Source: Methylophilus sp. QUAN (lineage in GTDB: Bacteria; Pseudomonadota; Gammaproteobacteria; Burkholderiales; Methylophilaceae). From it: 64,000 nt of DNA. The stretch lies in assembly GCF_015354445.1 (NCBI RefSeq), contig NZ_JADKYT010000001.1, positions 1,426,001-1,490,000 of the forward strand. The letters run 5' to 3'. The first letter of the stretch is position 1, and every line of letters begins with the position of its first letter. The position numbers were made by a program, and so were the translations under genes. The notes beneath the pieces are model-generated. The model did no database searches. It was not told the origin of the DNA and worked only from the letters and a program-made list of their open reading frames with translations. This document shows, piece by piece, positions 56,802 through 64,000 of this stretch.

Positions 56802-57434
56802 ATGGCATTAACTCAAATGGCATTAGACTCATTGGATTTCGACGCAACTATCGCTTTGGCAGAAAAAGTTGCTCCACACGTTGACATTCTGGAAATCGGT
56901 ACACCATGCATCAAGCACAACGGTATCAAATTGCTGGAAACTTTGCGCGCTAAGTTCCCAAACAACAAGATCCTGGTTGACCTGAAAACTATGGATGCAG
57001 GCGAGTACGAGTCTGAGCCATTCTACAAAGCCGGTGCTGACATCTGCGTAGTTTTGGGCGTATCCGACATCGGTACAATCAAAGGCGTAATCAAAGCTGC
57101 TAACAAATACGGCAAAAAAGCTCAAGTTGACCTGATCAGCGTTGAAGACAAAGTTGCTAAAACTAAAGAAGTTGCTGCTGCTGGTGCTCACATCATCGGT
57201 ATCCACACTGGTTTGGACCAACAAGCTGCTGGTCAAACTCCTTTTGCTGACCTGGCTGCTGTTGCTGGTTTGAACCTGGGCGTTGAGATCTCTGTTGCTG
57301 GTGGTGTTAAAGCCGCTACTGCAGGTCAAGTACGTGACGCTGGCGCGACTATCATCGTTGCTGGTGCTGCTATCTACGGCGCTGCTGACCCAGCTGCTGC
57401 TGCTGCAGAAATCACTGCTATCGCTCACGCTTAA
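56802..57434 (+). CDS. hps: 3-hexulose-6-phosphate synthase
   Basis: Key enzyme of formaldehyde fixation: condenses formaldehyde with ribulose 5-phosphate. From the ATG at 56802, 6 bases after GGAG, it has 210 residues; a TTG 12 bases upstream is unlikely. It is an OMP decarboxylase-like barrel with VDILEIGTPCIKHNG, KILVDLKTMDAGEYES (active site Asp-Lys), GIHTGLDQQAAG and VEISVAGGVKAAT. Codon use is extreme: Ala is mostly GCT and Lys mostly AAA, unlike most genes in this window, a sign of very high expression. It is followed by a terminator and then phi. Confidence 0.98.
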   Translation: MALTQMALDSLDFDATIALAEKVAPHVDILEIGTPCIKHNGIKLLETLRAKFPNNKILVDLKTMDAGEYESEPFYKAGADICVVLGVSDIGTIKGVIKAANKYGKKAQVDLISVEDKVAKTKEVAAAGAHIIGIHTGLDQQAAGQTPFADLAAVAGLNLGVEISVAGGVKAATAGQVRDAGATIIVAGAAIYGAADPAAAAAEITAIAHA

Positions 57435-57474
57435 TTCAGTTAAGTATCAATAAGTAATTATTGATCAGCGAGAC

Positions 57475-57508
57475 AAAAAACCCGACCCAGCAATGAGTCG
57501 GGTTTTTT
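57475..57508 (+). terminator. Terminator between hps and phi
   Basis: AAAAAACCCGAC and GTCGGGTTTTTT form a 12-bp stem with a 10-base loop. It should lower phi relative to hps. Confidence 0.85.
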
Positions 57509-57536
57509 ATTAAACTTTTTGAATACAGGACAAAAC

Positions 57537-58073
57537 ATGGATCATCAACAATTTATTCTGGACAACTTAAAGCGTATTCTGGACGTGACTGACAAGTCAA
57601 AAGCGGCTGAATTGCTGAAACTGGTTGAAGAGGCTGGTTCAACATTTATCGGTGGCGCAGGTCGCTCACTGTTGGTATCACGCTTCTTTGCCATGCGTTT
57701 GGTACACTCTGGCTACAGCGTTTACATGATCGGCGAAGTGGTGACACCAGCGATCAAAAAAGGTGATCTGCTGATCCTGGTTTCAGGTTCTGGCGGTACA
57801 GCCACCTTGTTGCCATTCGTGAAAAAAGCCAAAGAAGTGGGCGCCAAACTGGTCGTTATTTCTATGAAGAAAACTTCAGCCATGGCTGATGTGGCTGATC
57901 TGGTTGTTCAAGTTGGTCAAGATGACAGCTTCCCATTGGTTAAAGGCATGCCTATGGGCGGTCAATTTGAATTGTCTACCCTGGTATTCCTGGAAGGCGC
58001 CATTTCTGAATTGATCCACGCTAAAGGCCTGACAGAAGAAGGCATGCGCGCATTGCACGCAAACCTGGAGTAA
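57537..58073 (+). CDS. phi: 6-phospho-3-hexuloisomerase
   Basis: Isomerises hexulose 6-phosphate to fructose 6-phosphate. From the ATG at 57537, which follows ACAGGA, it has 178 residues and is a single SIS domain: FIGGAGRSLLVSRFFAMRL, LLILVSGSGGTATLLPF and PMGGQFELSTLVFLEG are typical, with the catalytic histidine region near LIHAKGLTEEGMRA. It is the normal partner of hps, encoded separately here and not fused. Confidence 0.97.
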   Translation: MDHQQFILDNLKRILDVTDKSKAAELLKLVEEAGSTFIGGAGRSLLVSRFFAMRLVHSGYSVYMIGEVVTPAIKKGDLLILVSGSGGTATLLPFVKKAKEVGAKLVVISMKKTSAMADVADLVVQVGQDDSFPLVKGMPMGGQFELSTLVFLEGAISELIHAKGLTEEGMRALHANLE

Positions 58074-58111
58074 GTGTCAGTGGCATAAGCTTCTCACGAA
58101 GCTTTGCTGTC

Positions 58112-58139
58112 AAAAAACCGGCCTGATGGCCGGTTTTTT
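58112..58139. terminator. Bidirectional terminator between phi and the HisA-like gene
   Basis: AAAAAACCGGCC and GGCCGGTTTTTT form a 12-bp stem with a TGAT loop. It overlaps the stop codon of the leftward HisA-like gene. Confidence 0.9.
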
Positions 58140-58845
58140 ATTGCGCGAATATTGCTAGGTCGCTGGCGGTGAGCTGTTTCTGGTGCAGTGCGCTGGCAAT
58201 CAATACGCCATCAGCCCCCGCGTGTGCCAAAGCCTGTATATCTGCGATGTGCCTGACACCGCCTGCGGCATAGATCGCCTGCTGTGGATGCTGTTGCTTC
58301 AAGGAGCTGATTTTCTCGACCTCCGGGCCTTGATTGGCGCCTACCTTGGGTAAGCTCATCAATATGGTCGGCTGACTCCACAGGCTGGTCTCAGCCAGTA
58401 GGCGAGCAGGGCCATGAAAGCCATCCTGAAAGAAGTCCAGCGATAAAATACTGTGCGCCGTTATTTCACGCATGGCTTGATAGGTTTGGATATCCGTTAA
58501 GGTTTCACTGGCAATGATCGGGCGGATACCAGCGTCCAGCCAGGGCTTGAGTGCTTCGGTGCTATTGAGTCCGGCATCCACCCACCATTGCAGGTTCGGG
58601 AAGGCAGTCATGACTTGTTTAATCAGCGGTAGGTGATTGGGCATGTCACGATGGCCCGTGATTGCATTTAAATCGGCAATATACACGCAGTCGAAGGCAT
58701 AAACTTGTAAAATAGCAGTGATGACATCGAGCAGGGCATGGCTATCGGTTAACTGCGATTGGATCGCACGATAGTGCTGGCGTTGCCCTTGTATGGCTTG
58801 TACTACCTGGCCATGCATCAAATCGATGACGGGAATAATATGCAC
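58138..58845 (-). CDS. HisA-related (beta/alpha)8 protein linked to C1 cofactor genes
   Basis: A barrel protein of about 235 residues related to the histidine enzyme HisA (the COG1411 type known in methanogens and methylotrophs). The GTG at 58843-58845 gives VHIIPVIDLMHGQVVQAIQG as the first strand; longer starts up to 58932 only run into the opposite gene and have no barrel features. Other landmarks are VYIADLNAITG, WVDAGLNS, IIASETL, LSLDFF and IYAAGGVRHIADIQALAHAG. It keeps the phosphate-binding shape but not the full HisA signature, and no histidine genes are near. Its place opposite mfnD suggests a role in methylofuran or tetrahydromethanopterin synthesis, by association. Confidence 0.75.
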   Translation of the reverse strand: MHIIPVIDLMHGQVVQAIQGQRQHYRAIQSQLTDSHALLDVITAILQVYAFDCVYIADLNAITGHRDMPNHLPLIKQVMTAFPNLQWWVDAGLNSTEALKPWLDAGIRPIIASETLTDIQTYQAMREITAHSILSLDFFQDGFHGPARLLAETSLWSQPTILMSLPKVGANQGPEVEKISSLKQQHPQQAIYAAGGVRHIADIQALAHAGADGVLIASALHQKQLTASDLAIFAQ

Positions 58846-59916
58846 AATAAATCTCGCTTGAAAATCTGGGTCTGTGAATATGTCAGTGCTGGTGGCCTGG
58901 TCTCTGAGGCATTGCCGGCCAGCTTGTTGCAAGAAGGCCTGTTGATGCGCGATGCCTTGCTGGCAGACTTGTCAGCGCTGGGCGTTGATTGTATCACTAG
59001 CCACGATAGCCGCGTTGCAGCTCCCATTCATGCCCGTAGCCTGCCATTACATCCTGGTGAGGATGCTGATGCGCTTTGGCGCCAGCAATTAGCATCTGAT
59101 GACATAGATGCTTGCTGGGTGATTGCACCTGAAACAGAAGGCATTTTGCAGCAGATGCAGCAATTGGTGCAAACCGCTGGCAAAGTCTGGATAGGCTGTC
59201 GTGCTGACGCGATCGCGCAGACCAGTGCCAAATCGATCATGGCTGAGATTTGCCAGCAGGCTGGGATTGCTGTATTGCCGCATGTGTTTTTAGCGCAGGC
59301 AGACGCCTTGGAAAGCCTGAACTGGTACCATGCGGCTGCTACGTCTGGTTGGGTGGTAAAGCCCGATGATGGCGCAGGTTGTGAATTCACTTATTACTTT
59401 AAAAATATCAATGAACTTATTGATTTTAAATTGAAAAGATCAATTGAAAATCCTTTGTTGTTCGCTAAGACTTTACTGCAGCCTTATGTGCCAGGCTTAG
59501 CGCTGAGCATGTCGGTGTTATCGACGCAAGAGTGTGTACAGGTGATTGCCGGGCATCGGCAAAGAATAGATATCCAGCAGGGATGTTTCCATTTTGATGG
59601 CGCTGGCGTGAACGAAGCTGTCGCCTATCTGCCCGCGATGCAAACGTTAGCCGAGCAGGTTCACCGTGCGATCCCCGGCCTGGTAGGCTACTGGGGGGCA
59701 GACATGATTTTGAGCCCAGACGATCAATTGATACTGGTTGAAGTGAATCCGCGCCTCACCACGCCTTATATCGCCTTATCGCCATTACTCACAGAAAATC
59801 CTGCTGCCATGATTCTGGATGCGATTTTAGAAAATAAATTGAGTGCTGCTCAAGCGCAGGCATCGTGCACTTTGTCCTTGGCCACAAACAGCCCAACAGA
59901 GGTATCACCCGCATGA
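58840..59916 (+). CDS. mfnD: ATP-grasp ligase, MfnD/Orf17-type (tyramine-glutamate ligase family)
   Basis: A 358-residue ATP-grasp enzyme. The ATG at 58840, with GGGA 6 bases before, overlaps the start of the divergent HisA-like gene. Motifs include VCEYVSAGGL at the N-terminus, WVVKPDDGAGCEFTYY for nucleotide binding and LILVEVNPRLTTPYIALSPLL at the metal site. In methanogens MfnD adds glutamate to tyramine for methanofuran; the methylotroph homologue, known as orf17, belongs to genes needed for the H4MPT/methylofuran pathway of formaldehyde oxidation. Substrate in this organism is inferred. Its stop overlaps the next start (ATGA). Confidence 0.85.
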   Translation: MHNKSRLKIWVCEYVSAGGLVSEALPASLLQEGLLMRDALLADLSALGVDCITSHDSRVAAPIHARSLPLHPGEDADALWRQQLASDDIDACWVIAPETEGILQQMQQLVQTAGKVWIGCRADAIAQTSAKSIMAEICQQAGIAVLPHVFLAQADALESLNWYHAAATSGWVVKPDDGAGCEFTYYFKNINELIDFKLKRSIENPLLFAKTLLQPYVPGLALSMSVLSTQECVQVIAGHRQRIDIQQGCFHFDGAGVNEAVAYLPAMQTLAEQVHRAIPGLVGYWGADMILSPDDQLILVEVNPRLTTPYIALSPLLTENPAAMILDAILENKLSAAQAQASCTLSLATNSPTEVSPA

Positions 59917-60983
59917 AACGTGCTGTCATAGGATGGGATATTGGTGGTGCGCATGTGAAAGCGGTGATGCTGGATGAGCAAGGTGAGGTCGTGCGCGTAT
60001 TGCAGCAAGCCTGTGCCTTATGGAAAGGCTTGCCGTTACTGGAGGATGCTATCCAGCATGTATTGCATCACTGGCAAATGGAGGCAGAGGCTTGTGACCA
60101 TGCGGTGACCATGACCGGAGAGCTGGTTGATTTGTTTGATAACCGTTTGCAGGGCGTACGGGCGATTGCCGAGACGGTGCAGGACTATTTGCCACACGCC
60201 GAGTTCTACCTGGCTTCAGCGGCGCAAGGCGCAGGCTTTACGGCCAGCGTAGCAGGGCAGGAGGCGCACATTGCCTCCATGAACTGGCATGCCTCGGCCC
60301 AATGTCTGGCGACCAACATGACAGATAGCGCTATGTTGGTGGTGGATATTGGTAGCACGACTTGTGATATCACGCTGTGTGATCAGCAGCAGGTAGTGCC
60401 CGTGGGCTGGTCTGACGCGGAGCGTATGGCTAAGCTGGGTTTATTTTATACCGGCGTCGTGCGCACGCCCCTGATGGCACTGGGACCGTTGATCTCTTGG
60501 TTAGCGTCTGGGCAGGCCCAGCCTGAGCCGCGCCATATTGCAGCAGAATATTTTGCCACGACTGCGGATGTCTATCGTGTGCTGGGTGAGTTATCTCCTG
60601 ATTATGACCTGGCCGAGACTGCGGACGGTCAAGGGCGTTCCATGGTCGACAGTATGCGTCGCCTGGCACGGATGGTGGGGCATGATGTTGAAGATAAAAC
60701 GGACGATGTCTGGCAGTCGCTGGCCCTTGCGTTTAAAGCCGCGCAACTGAATCACCTGCAACAGGCCATACAATCAATCATGGCACGGGCGCCAAGGCCA
60801 CCGCAGATCATGGTGGGGCTGGGGGCGGGCAGTTTTCTGGTGGCAGCGCTGGCGCAGCGTCTGGGCCTGGCTTATCAGCCGGCCACAGCATGGATGTCCG
60901 CAGGTAATTTACAATTAAAACAAGATGCAGAGGTCTGTTTTCCAGCCTATGCGGTGGCGAGGTTATGGCAAGCATGGCATTAA
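59913..60983 (+). CDS. mfnF: MfnF/Orf5-type hydantoinase/oxoprolinase-family protein
   Basis: A 356-residue ASKHA-fold protein of the hydantoinase/oxoprolinase family, known as orf5 in methylotrophs. In methanogens MfnF joins the two halves of the methanofuran backbone. Landmarks are VIGWDIGGAHVKAVML at the N-terminus, TMTGELVDLF, VVDIGSTTCDITL (second phosphate loop) and IMVGLGAGSFLVAAL. The ATG at 59913 overlaps the mfnD stop as ATGA with GAGGT 9 bases upstream. Its end overlaps pabB by 19 bases. Function in bacteria is from homology to the methanogen enzyme. Confidence 0.85.
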   Translation: MKRAVIGWDIGGAHVKAVMLDEQGEVVRVLQQACALWKGLPLLEDAIQHVLHHWQMEAEACDHAVTMTGELVDLFDNRLQGVRAIAETVQDYLPHAEFYLASAAQGAGFTASVAGQEAHIASMNWHASAQCLATNMTDSAMLVVDIGSTTCDITLCDQQQVVPVGWSDAERMAKLGLFYTGVVRTPLMALGPLISWLASGQAQPEPRHIAAEYFATTADVYRVLGELSPDYDLAETADGQGRSMVDSMRRLARMVGHDVEDKTDDVWQSLALAFKAAQLNHLQQAIQSIMARAPRPPQIMVGLGAGSFLVAALAQRLGLAYQPATAWMSAGNLQLKQDAEVCFPAYAVARLWQAWH

Positions 60984-62410
60984 TTCAATTGGATTTACCT
61001 TATGCAGAAGGCATGCATTGGCTGAGGCAAGTCAGGCATCTGCCATGGCCGATGCTGTTGGAAAGTGGTCGGGTGGAGGCCAGCCAGTCTCAATTGCAAG
61101 CGAGTGTGGATGAAGAAATCAGCCTGGGTGCACGTTTTGATATTGTGGTGGCTGCGCCAGTGGCCAAAATCATACATCGACAACCCGATACTGAAGTGCA
61201 TACGCAGCAGGCCCTCATAGAGAGGTCGCAGCAAGATCCTTTCCAGGTCATCCAGCAGTGGTTGGCACCCCATACGGTTGAGCGCATGGCCGATATTCCG
61301 TTTGCAGGAGGGGCGCTGGGTTATTTTGCCTATGACCTGGGGCGCAGTATCGAAACCATGCCCACATTGGCTGCTGAGGATATGCCGCTGCCTGAATTAC
61401 TGGTTGGCATTTATGATTGGGCGATTATCGTCGATCATCATTTGGGCATCAGCAAGCTGGTATCACATGCTCGCTTTAGCGATCTCCAAGCGCTACAGAC
61501 GCTCCACCAGCAATTGTTAGAACTATCTACGGGGCAGCACGAAGCGGCGTTTAAGGTCACTGGCGAGATTCAGCCGAATATGGATCAAGCAGCTTATGCC
61601 AGTGCTTTCCAACAAGTGAAGGACTATATTCGCGCGGGCGATTGCTACCAGATCAATCTCGCACAGCGCTTTGCAGTGGATGTGGCAGGCGATGCTTGCG
61701 AGGCTTATGACCATTTTCGGCAATTGAGCCGCGCGCCATTTATGGCTTATTTGCAAGTAGACGATGGCGCAGGTAAGCCCCTGGCGGTGTTATCGATGTC
61801 GCCGGAGCGGTTCTTGCAGGTAATAGATCGCAAAGTTGAAACGCGGCCGATTAAAGGCACGCGTCCACGGCACCAGGACGCCACTGCCGATGCGCAAGCC
61901 GCCGAAGAATTAGCGCATAGCATCAAAGACCGCGCCGAGAACCTGATGATTGTGGATTTATTGCGCAATGATATTGGCAAGGTTTGCGAAGTCGGTTCAG
62001 TCAAAGTCGATGCCTTGTTTAAATTGCAGCGCTTTACCAATGTGCATCATCTGGTGAGTATCGTGCGCGGTTTACTGGCACCAAAGTATCATGCGCTGCA
62101 TCTATTGCGCGGTTGCTTCCCTGGAGGTTCTATTACTGGCGCGCCCAAGTTGCGTGCCATGGAGATTATCGAAGAGCTGGAGCCGCACCGGCGTGGCATT
62201 TATTGTGGCAGTATTGGTTATATTGGTTTTGATGGTAGTATGGATACCAATATCGCGATAAGAACCGCCGTGATATGCAATGAAAAAATGACTTTTTTTG
62301 CCGGCGGCGGCGTGGTAGCTGACTCGGATTGTGCCAGGGAATATCAGGAAACATTTGATAAAGCCTCGCAGTTTTTCAAGTTGGCAGCACATTTTAAAAT
62401 GGCAAAATAA
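60965..62410 (+). CDS. pabB: Aminodeoxychorismate synthase component I
   Basis: Aminates chorismate with PabA to make 4-amino-4-deoxychorismate, precursor of p-aminobenzoate. The 481 residues match PabB; the chorismate-binding domain in the second half has AGDCYQINLAQRF, PIKGTRPRH, NLMIVDLLRNDIGKVCEVGSV and GGSITGAPKLRAMEII. A second ATG at 60974 is possible. The gene overlaps mfnF and lies between methylofuran-type genes. p-Aminobenzoate feeds both folate and tetrahydromethanopterin, which explains the position. Confidence 0.95.
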   Translation: MASMALIQLDLPYAEGMHWLRQVRHLPWPMLLESGRVEASQSQLQASVDEEISLGARFDIVVAAPVAKIIHRQPDTEVHTQQALIERSQQDPFQVIQQWLAPHTVERMADIPFAGGALGYFAYDLGRSIETMPTLAAEDMPLPELLVGIYDWAIIVDHHLGISKLVSHARFSDLQALQTLHQQLLELSTGQHEAAFKVTGEIQPNMDQAAYASAFQQVKDYIRAGDCYQINLAQRFAVDVAGDACEAYDHFRQLSRAPFMAYLQVDDGAGKPLAVLSMSPERFLQVIDRKVETRPIKGTRPRHQDATADAQAAEELAHSIKDRAENLMIVDLLRNDIGKVCEVGSVKVDALFKLQRFTNVHHLVSIVRGLLAPKYHALHLLRGCFPGGSITGAPKLRAMEIIEELEPHRRGIYCGSIGYIGFDGSMDTNIAIRTAVICNEKMTFFAGGGVVADSDCAREYQETFDKASQFFKLAAHFKMAK

Positions 62411-62421
62411 TACTCGGGAAC

Positions 62422-63102
62422 ATGCATATGTGGGTGATCAAGCTAGGGGGTAGCGTGACACACTACGACAGCCTGGTGCAATGGTTGCGCCTGGTTGTCC
62501 GTTGGGGCGATGGTAAGGTGATTATTGTGCCTGGCGGCGGTTTGTATGCCGATGCCGTTCGCGATTTTCAGCAGATGCGGGCAGCACACCCAGACGGCCA
62601 TATTGATGACTCGCAGGCCCATGCACTGGCCATTTACGCCATGGATCAAATGGCGCGCAGCCTGGTGGCCATGGTGCCTGAACTTGCACTGGTGCGAAAT
62701 CCACTCGAAATTGCAGAAAGCGGCTGGCAGCATCGCGGCCTGGTATGGTTGCCCAGCGAAATGGCCTTAAACACCACGTTTGCCAATGAACATGTTTTAG
62801 CCGAAAGTTGGGATGTGACCTCAGATAGCCTGTCCGCCTGGCTTGCATGGCAGCTAGAAGCGCAACATTTATTACTGGTCAAATCAGACGACAGATTGTT
62901 AGAGACGCAGGGCAGTCTTGGTTTGCCAGCGTTGCAGGCGATGGACATTGTGGACCAGGGATTATCAGGCTTGCTTGCTGGGGCTAAATTCCAGACGTAT
63001 GTGGTGCATCAAAGCGAATATGCGCTGTTTGAGCAGGGCTTTGCGGGCAATGCATTAACGATGAACCTGTTAGCTGACTATTTGTTGCAACATCAGCCAT
63101 AA
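62422..63102 (+). CDS. mfnE: MfnE/Orf7-type amino acid kinase-family protein
   Basis: A 226-residue kinase of the aspartokinase/uridylate kinase fold (orf7 in methylotrophs). In methanogens MfnE phosphorylates aminomethylfuran phosphate to the diphosphate for methanofuran. Landmarks are WVIKLGGSVTH, VIIVPGGGLYADAVRDF, DSQAHALAIYAMDQMA and LLLVKSDDRLLE. It follows pabB by 11 bases. Together with mfnD and mfnF it forms three of the six methanofuran-type genes; MfnA, MfnB and MfnC homologues are not in the window. Confidence 0.83.
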   Translation: MHMWVIKLGGSVTHYDSLVQWLRLVVRWGDGKVIIVPGGGLYADAVRDFQQMRAAHPDGHIDDSQAHALAIYAMDQMARSLVAMVPELALVRNPLEIAESGWQHRGLVWLPSEMALNTTFANEHVLAESWDVTSDSLSAWLAWQLEAQHLLLVKSDDRLLETQGSLGLPALQAMDIVDQGLSGLLAGAKFQTYVVHQSEYALFEQGFAGNALTMNLLADYLLQHQP

Positions 63103-63133
63103 ACTTGGTTTGACTGGTTATTGATTCAGCCGG

Positions 63134-64000
63134 TCAGGACACGGGTGCATCGCTTTTCTCAAAACGGCCAAAGTGCAGCATGATGGTCGGCAAGATCAGC
63201 AGGTTAAGGATGGTAGAAGAGATCAGGCCGCCAACAATAATGGTCGCCATTGGCCCTTCAATTTCTCGCCCTGGCTCGCCGCTGCCAATCGCTAGCGGCA
63301 ACAGTCCCAGCGCGGTCACCAGTGCCGTCATTAGCACGGACGGCAAGCGCTCAGAGGCGCCACGGATGCAAGTATCCAGATTCCATTCATAGCCTTCTAC
63401 ATCTACCAGATGCTGGAAATGCGACACCATCATAATGGAGTTGCGCAGTGTGATGCCGAACAGGGTGACAAAGCCCACCAATGTGCCGACCGAAATCCAG
63501 CCGCCGGTAAAGAAGGTCGCGACAACGCCGCCAATTAGCGCAAACGGTAGGTTGGCGAAGGTGAGCATCAAGTTACGCAGGCGGCCGAAGGCGATATATA
63601 GCATCAGGAAAATCGCCACACCAGCGACCAGCGAGTGAATAATCAAGTCTTGCCGCGATTGCGCATTGGCCTCCGCTTCGCCAGAAAATTCCAGATAGTT
63701 ACCGCTGTTTAATTGCAACTTTTTATGCAAAGTGCTGCGGATGTCTTCGAGCAGCAAGGCCTGGTCGCGGCCGACAATATTGGCGGTGATGGTTTGAATG
63801 CGCTTGGCACCCGAGTGCAGAATTTTGGAACGGCCACCTTCTTGCGCCACATAGGCAACATCGGACAATTTGAGCATTTGGCCTTCGGGGTTAAAAATCG
63901 GGATATTACGCATGTCTGCAATATCATCGCGTGAGGCATCATTGAGCAGCACACTGACGCCGATGGAGCGGTTACCCATAAATACATGGTTGACCGGCAC
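63134..64000 (-). CDS. CzcA/CusA-type heavy metal RND efflux pump, C-terminal part
   Basis: The last about 288 residues of a proton-driven efflux pump of the heavy-metal RND family, cut at the N-terminal side by the window edge; about 740 residues are missing. Features are the porter domain end (KLSDVAYVAQEGGRSKI) and transmembrane helices with LVGFVTLFGITLRNSIMMVSHF, TALVTALGLLPLAIGSGEPGREIEGPMA across about 220-247, and IVGGLISSTILNLLILPTIM. The ERLPSVLMTAL and GREIEGPMA motifs are typical of HAE1/HME pumps such as CzcA. The metal cannot be told from this part. Confidence 0.9.
   Translation of the reverse strand: MPVNHVFMGNRSIGVSVLLNDASRDDIADMRNIPIFNPEGQMLKLSDVAYVAQEGGRSKILHSGAKRIQTITANIVGRDQALLLEDIRSTLHKKLQLNSGNYLEFSGEAEANAQSRQDLIIHSLVAGVAIFLMLYIAFGRLRNLMLTFANLPFALIGGVVATFFTGGWISVGTLVGFVTLFGITLRNSIMMVSHFQHLVDVEGYEWNLDTCIRGASERLPSVLMTALVTALGLLPLAIGSGEPGREIEGPMATIIVGGLISSTILNLLILPTIMLHFGRFEKSDAPVS

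Noticed and set aside
56829-57428. A 199-codon open frame on the reverse strand of hps
   Set aside because: It is a shadow of the strong GCT and AAA codon bias of hps; it is serine-rich, has no ribosome binding site and no family features.
58846-58932. Longer N-terminus for the HisA-like gene
   Set aside because: The extra 29 codons are antisense to mfnD and do not fit the first barrel strand, which starts right after the GTG at 58845.

Overview
The window looks like the chromosome of an obligate or near-obligate methylotrophic betaproteobacterium of the Methylophilaceae (Methylophilus/Methylovorus/Methylotenera type). This is inferred from gene content: 3-hexulose-6-phosphate synthase, 6-phospho-3-hexuloisomerase and transaldolase of the ribulose monophosphate (RuMP) cycle lie beside a methylofuran/tetrahydromethanopterin-type cofactor cluster, and PEP-CTERM proteins and a two-subunit pyruvate carboxylase are also present. 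Coding density is high. I saw no rRNA, tRNA, CRISPR array, prophage or transposase gene.

Layout. 1-9.0 kb: hexose phosphate and glycogen metabolism. pgi (cut by the window edge) and glgB run leftward; glgC, a GH57 amylase, malQ and a ROK sugar kinase run rightward from a shared divergent region. 9.0-16 kb: queG, tsaE and amiC, then a 560-bp inverted-repeat element with no protein, a SUV3-like helicase and mutL. 16-20.5 kb: two divergent PEP-CTERM proteins, an RsmI-like methylase, a DUF4139 protein and maf. 20.5-24 kb: pycB and pycA. 24-30.6 kb: the classic yceD-rpmF-plsX-fabH-fabD-fabG-acpP-fabF lipid cluster. 30.6-38 kb: a tandem pair of Tpx proteins, one without its peroxidatic cysteine, then dnaE-accA-tilS. 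38-42.7 kb: a TonB-dependent receptor with an EF-hand loop, a sigma54-type response regulator with an altered GAFTGA loop, and a lectin-like PEP-CTERM protein. 42.8-49.7 kb: purT with a truncated haemoglobin, two tandem DEAD-box helicases, and typA. 49.9-55.4 kb: a small double-glycine-leader (bacteriocin-like) peptide, a PPK2 kinase, a histidine kinase/LuxR-type regulator pair, a DMT permease and a Rieske oxygenase. 55.6-63.1 kb: tal, hps, phi, then a HisA-like protein divergent from mfnD-mfnF-pabB-mfnE. The right edge holds the C-terminal part of a CzcA-type RND pump.

How the genes work together. Formaldehyde from methanol or methylamine is fixed by Hps and Phi to fructose 6-phosphate. Pgi and transaldolase move carbon around the cycle, and the glg genes store surplus as glycogen. 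The mfn/pabB cluster should supply cofactor for the oxidative (formaldehyde to formate) branch, and PurT consumes formate. PycAB gives anaplerotic oxaloacetate, and the fab cluster plus accA gives membrane lipid.

The points most worth a second look are the orphan GG-leader peptide, the cysteine-less Tpx paralogue, the EF-hand TonB receptor paired with an unusual sigma54-type regulator, the inverted-repeat element, and the overlapping divergent start codons.
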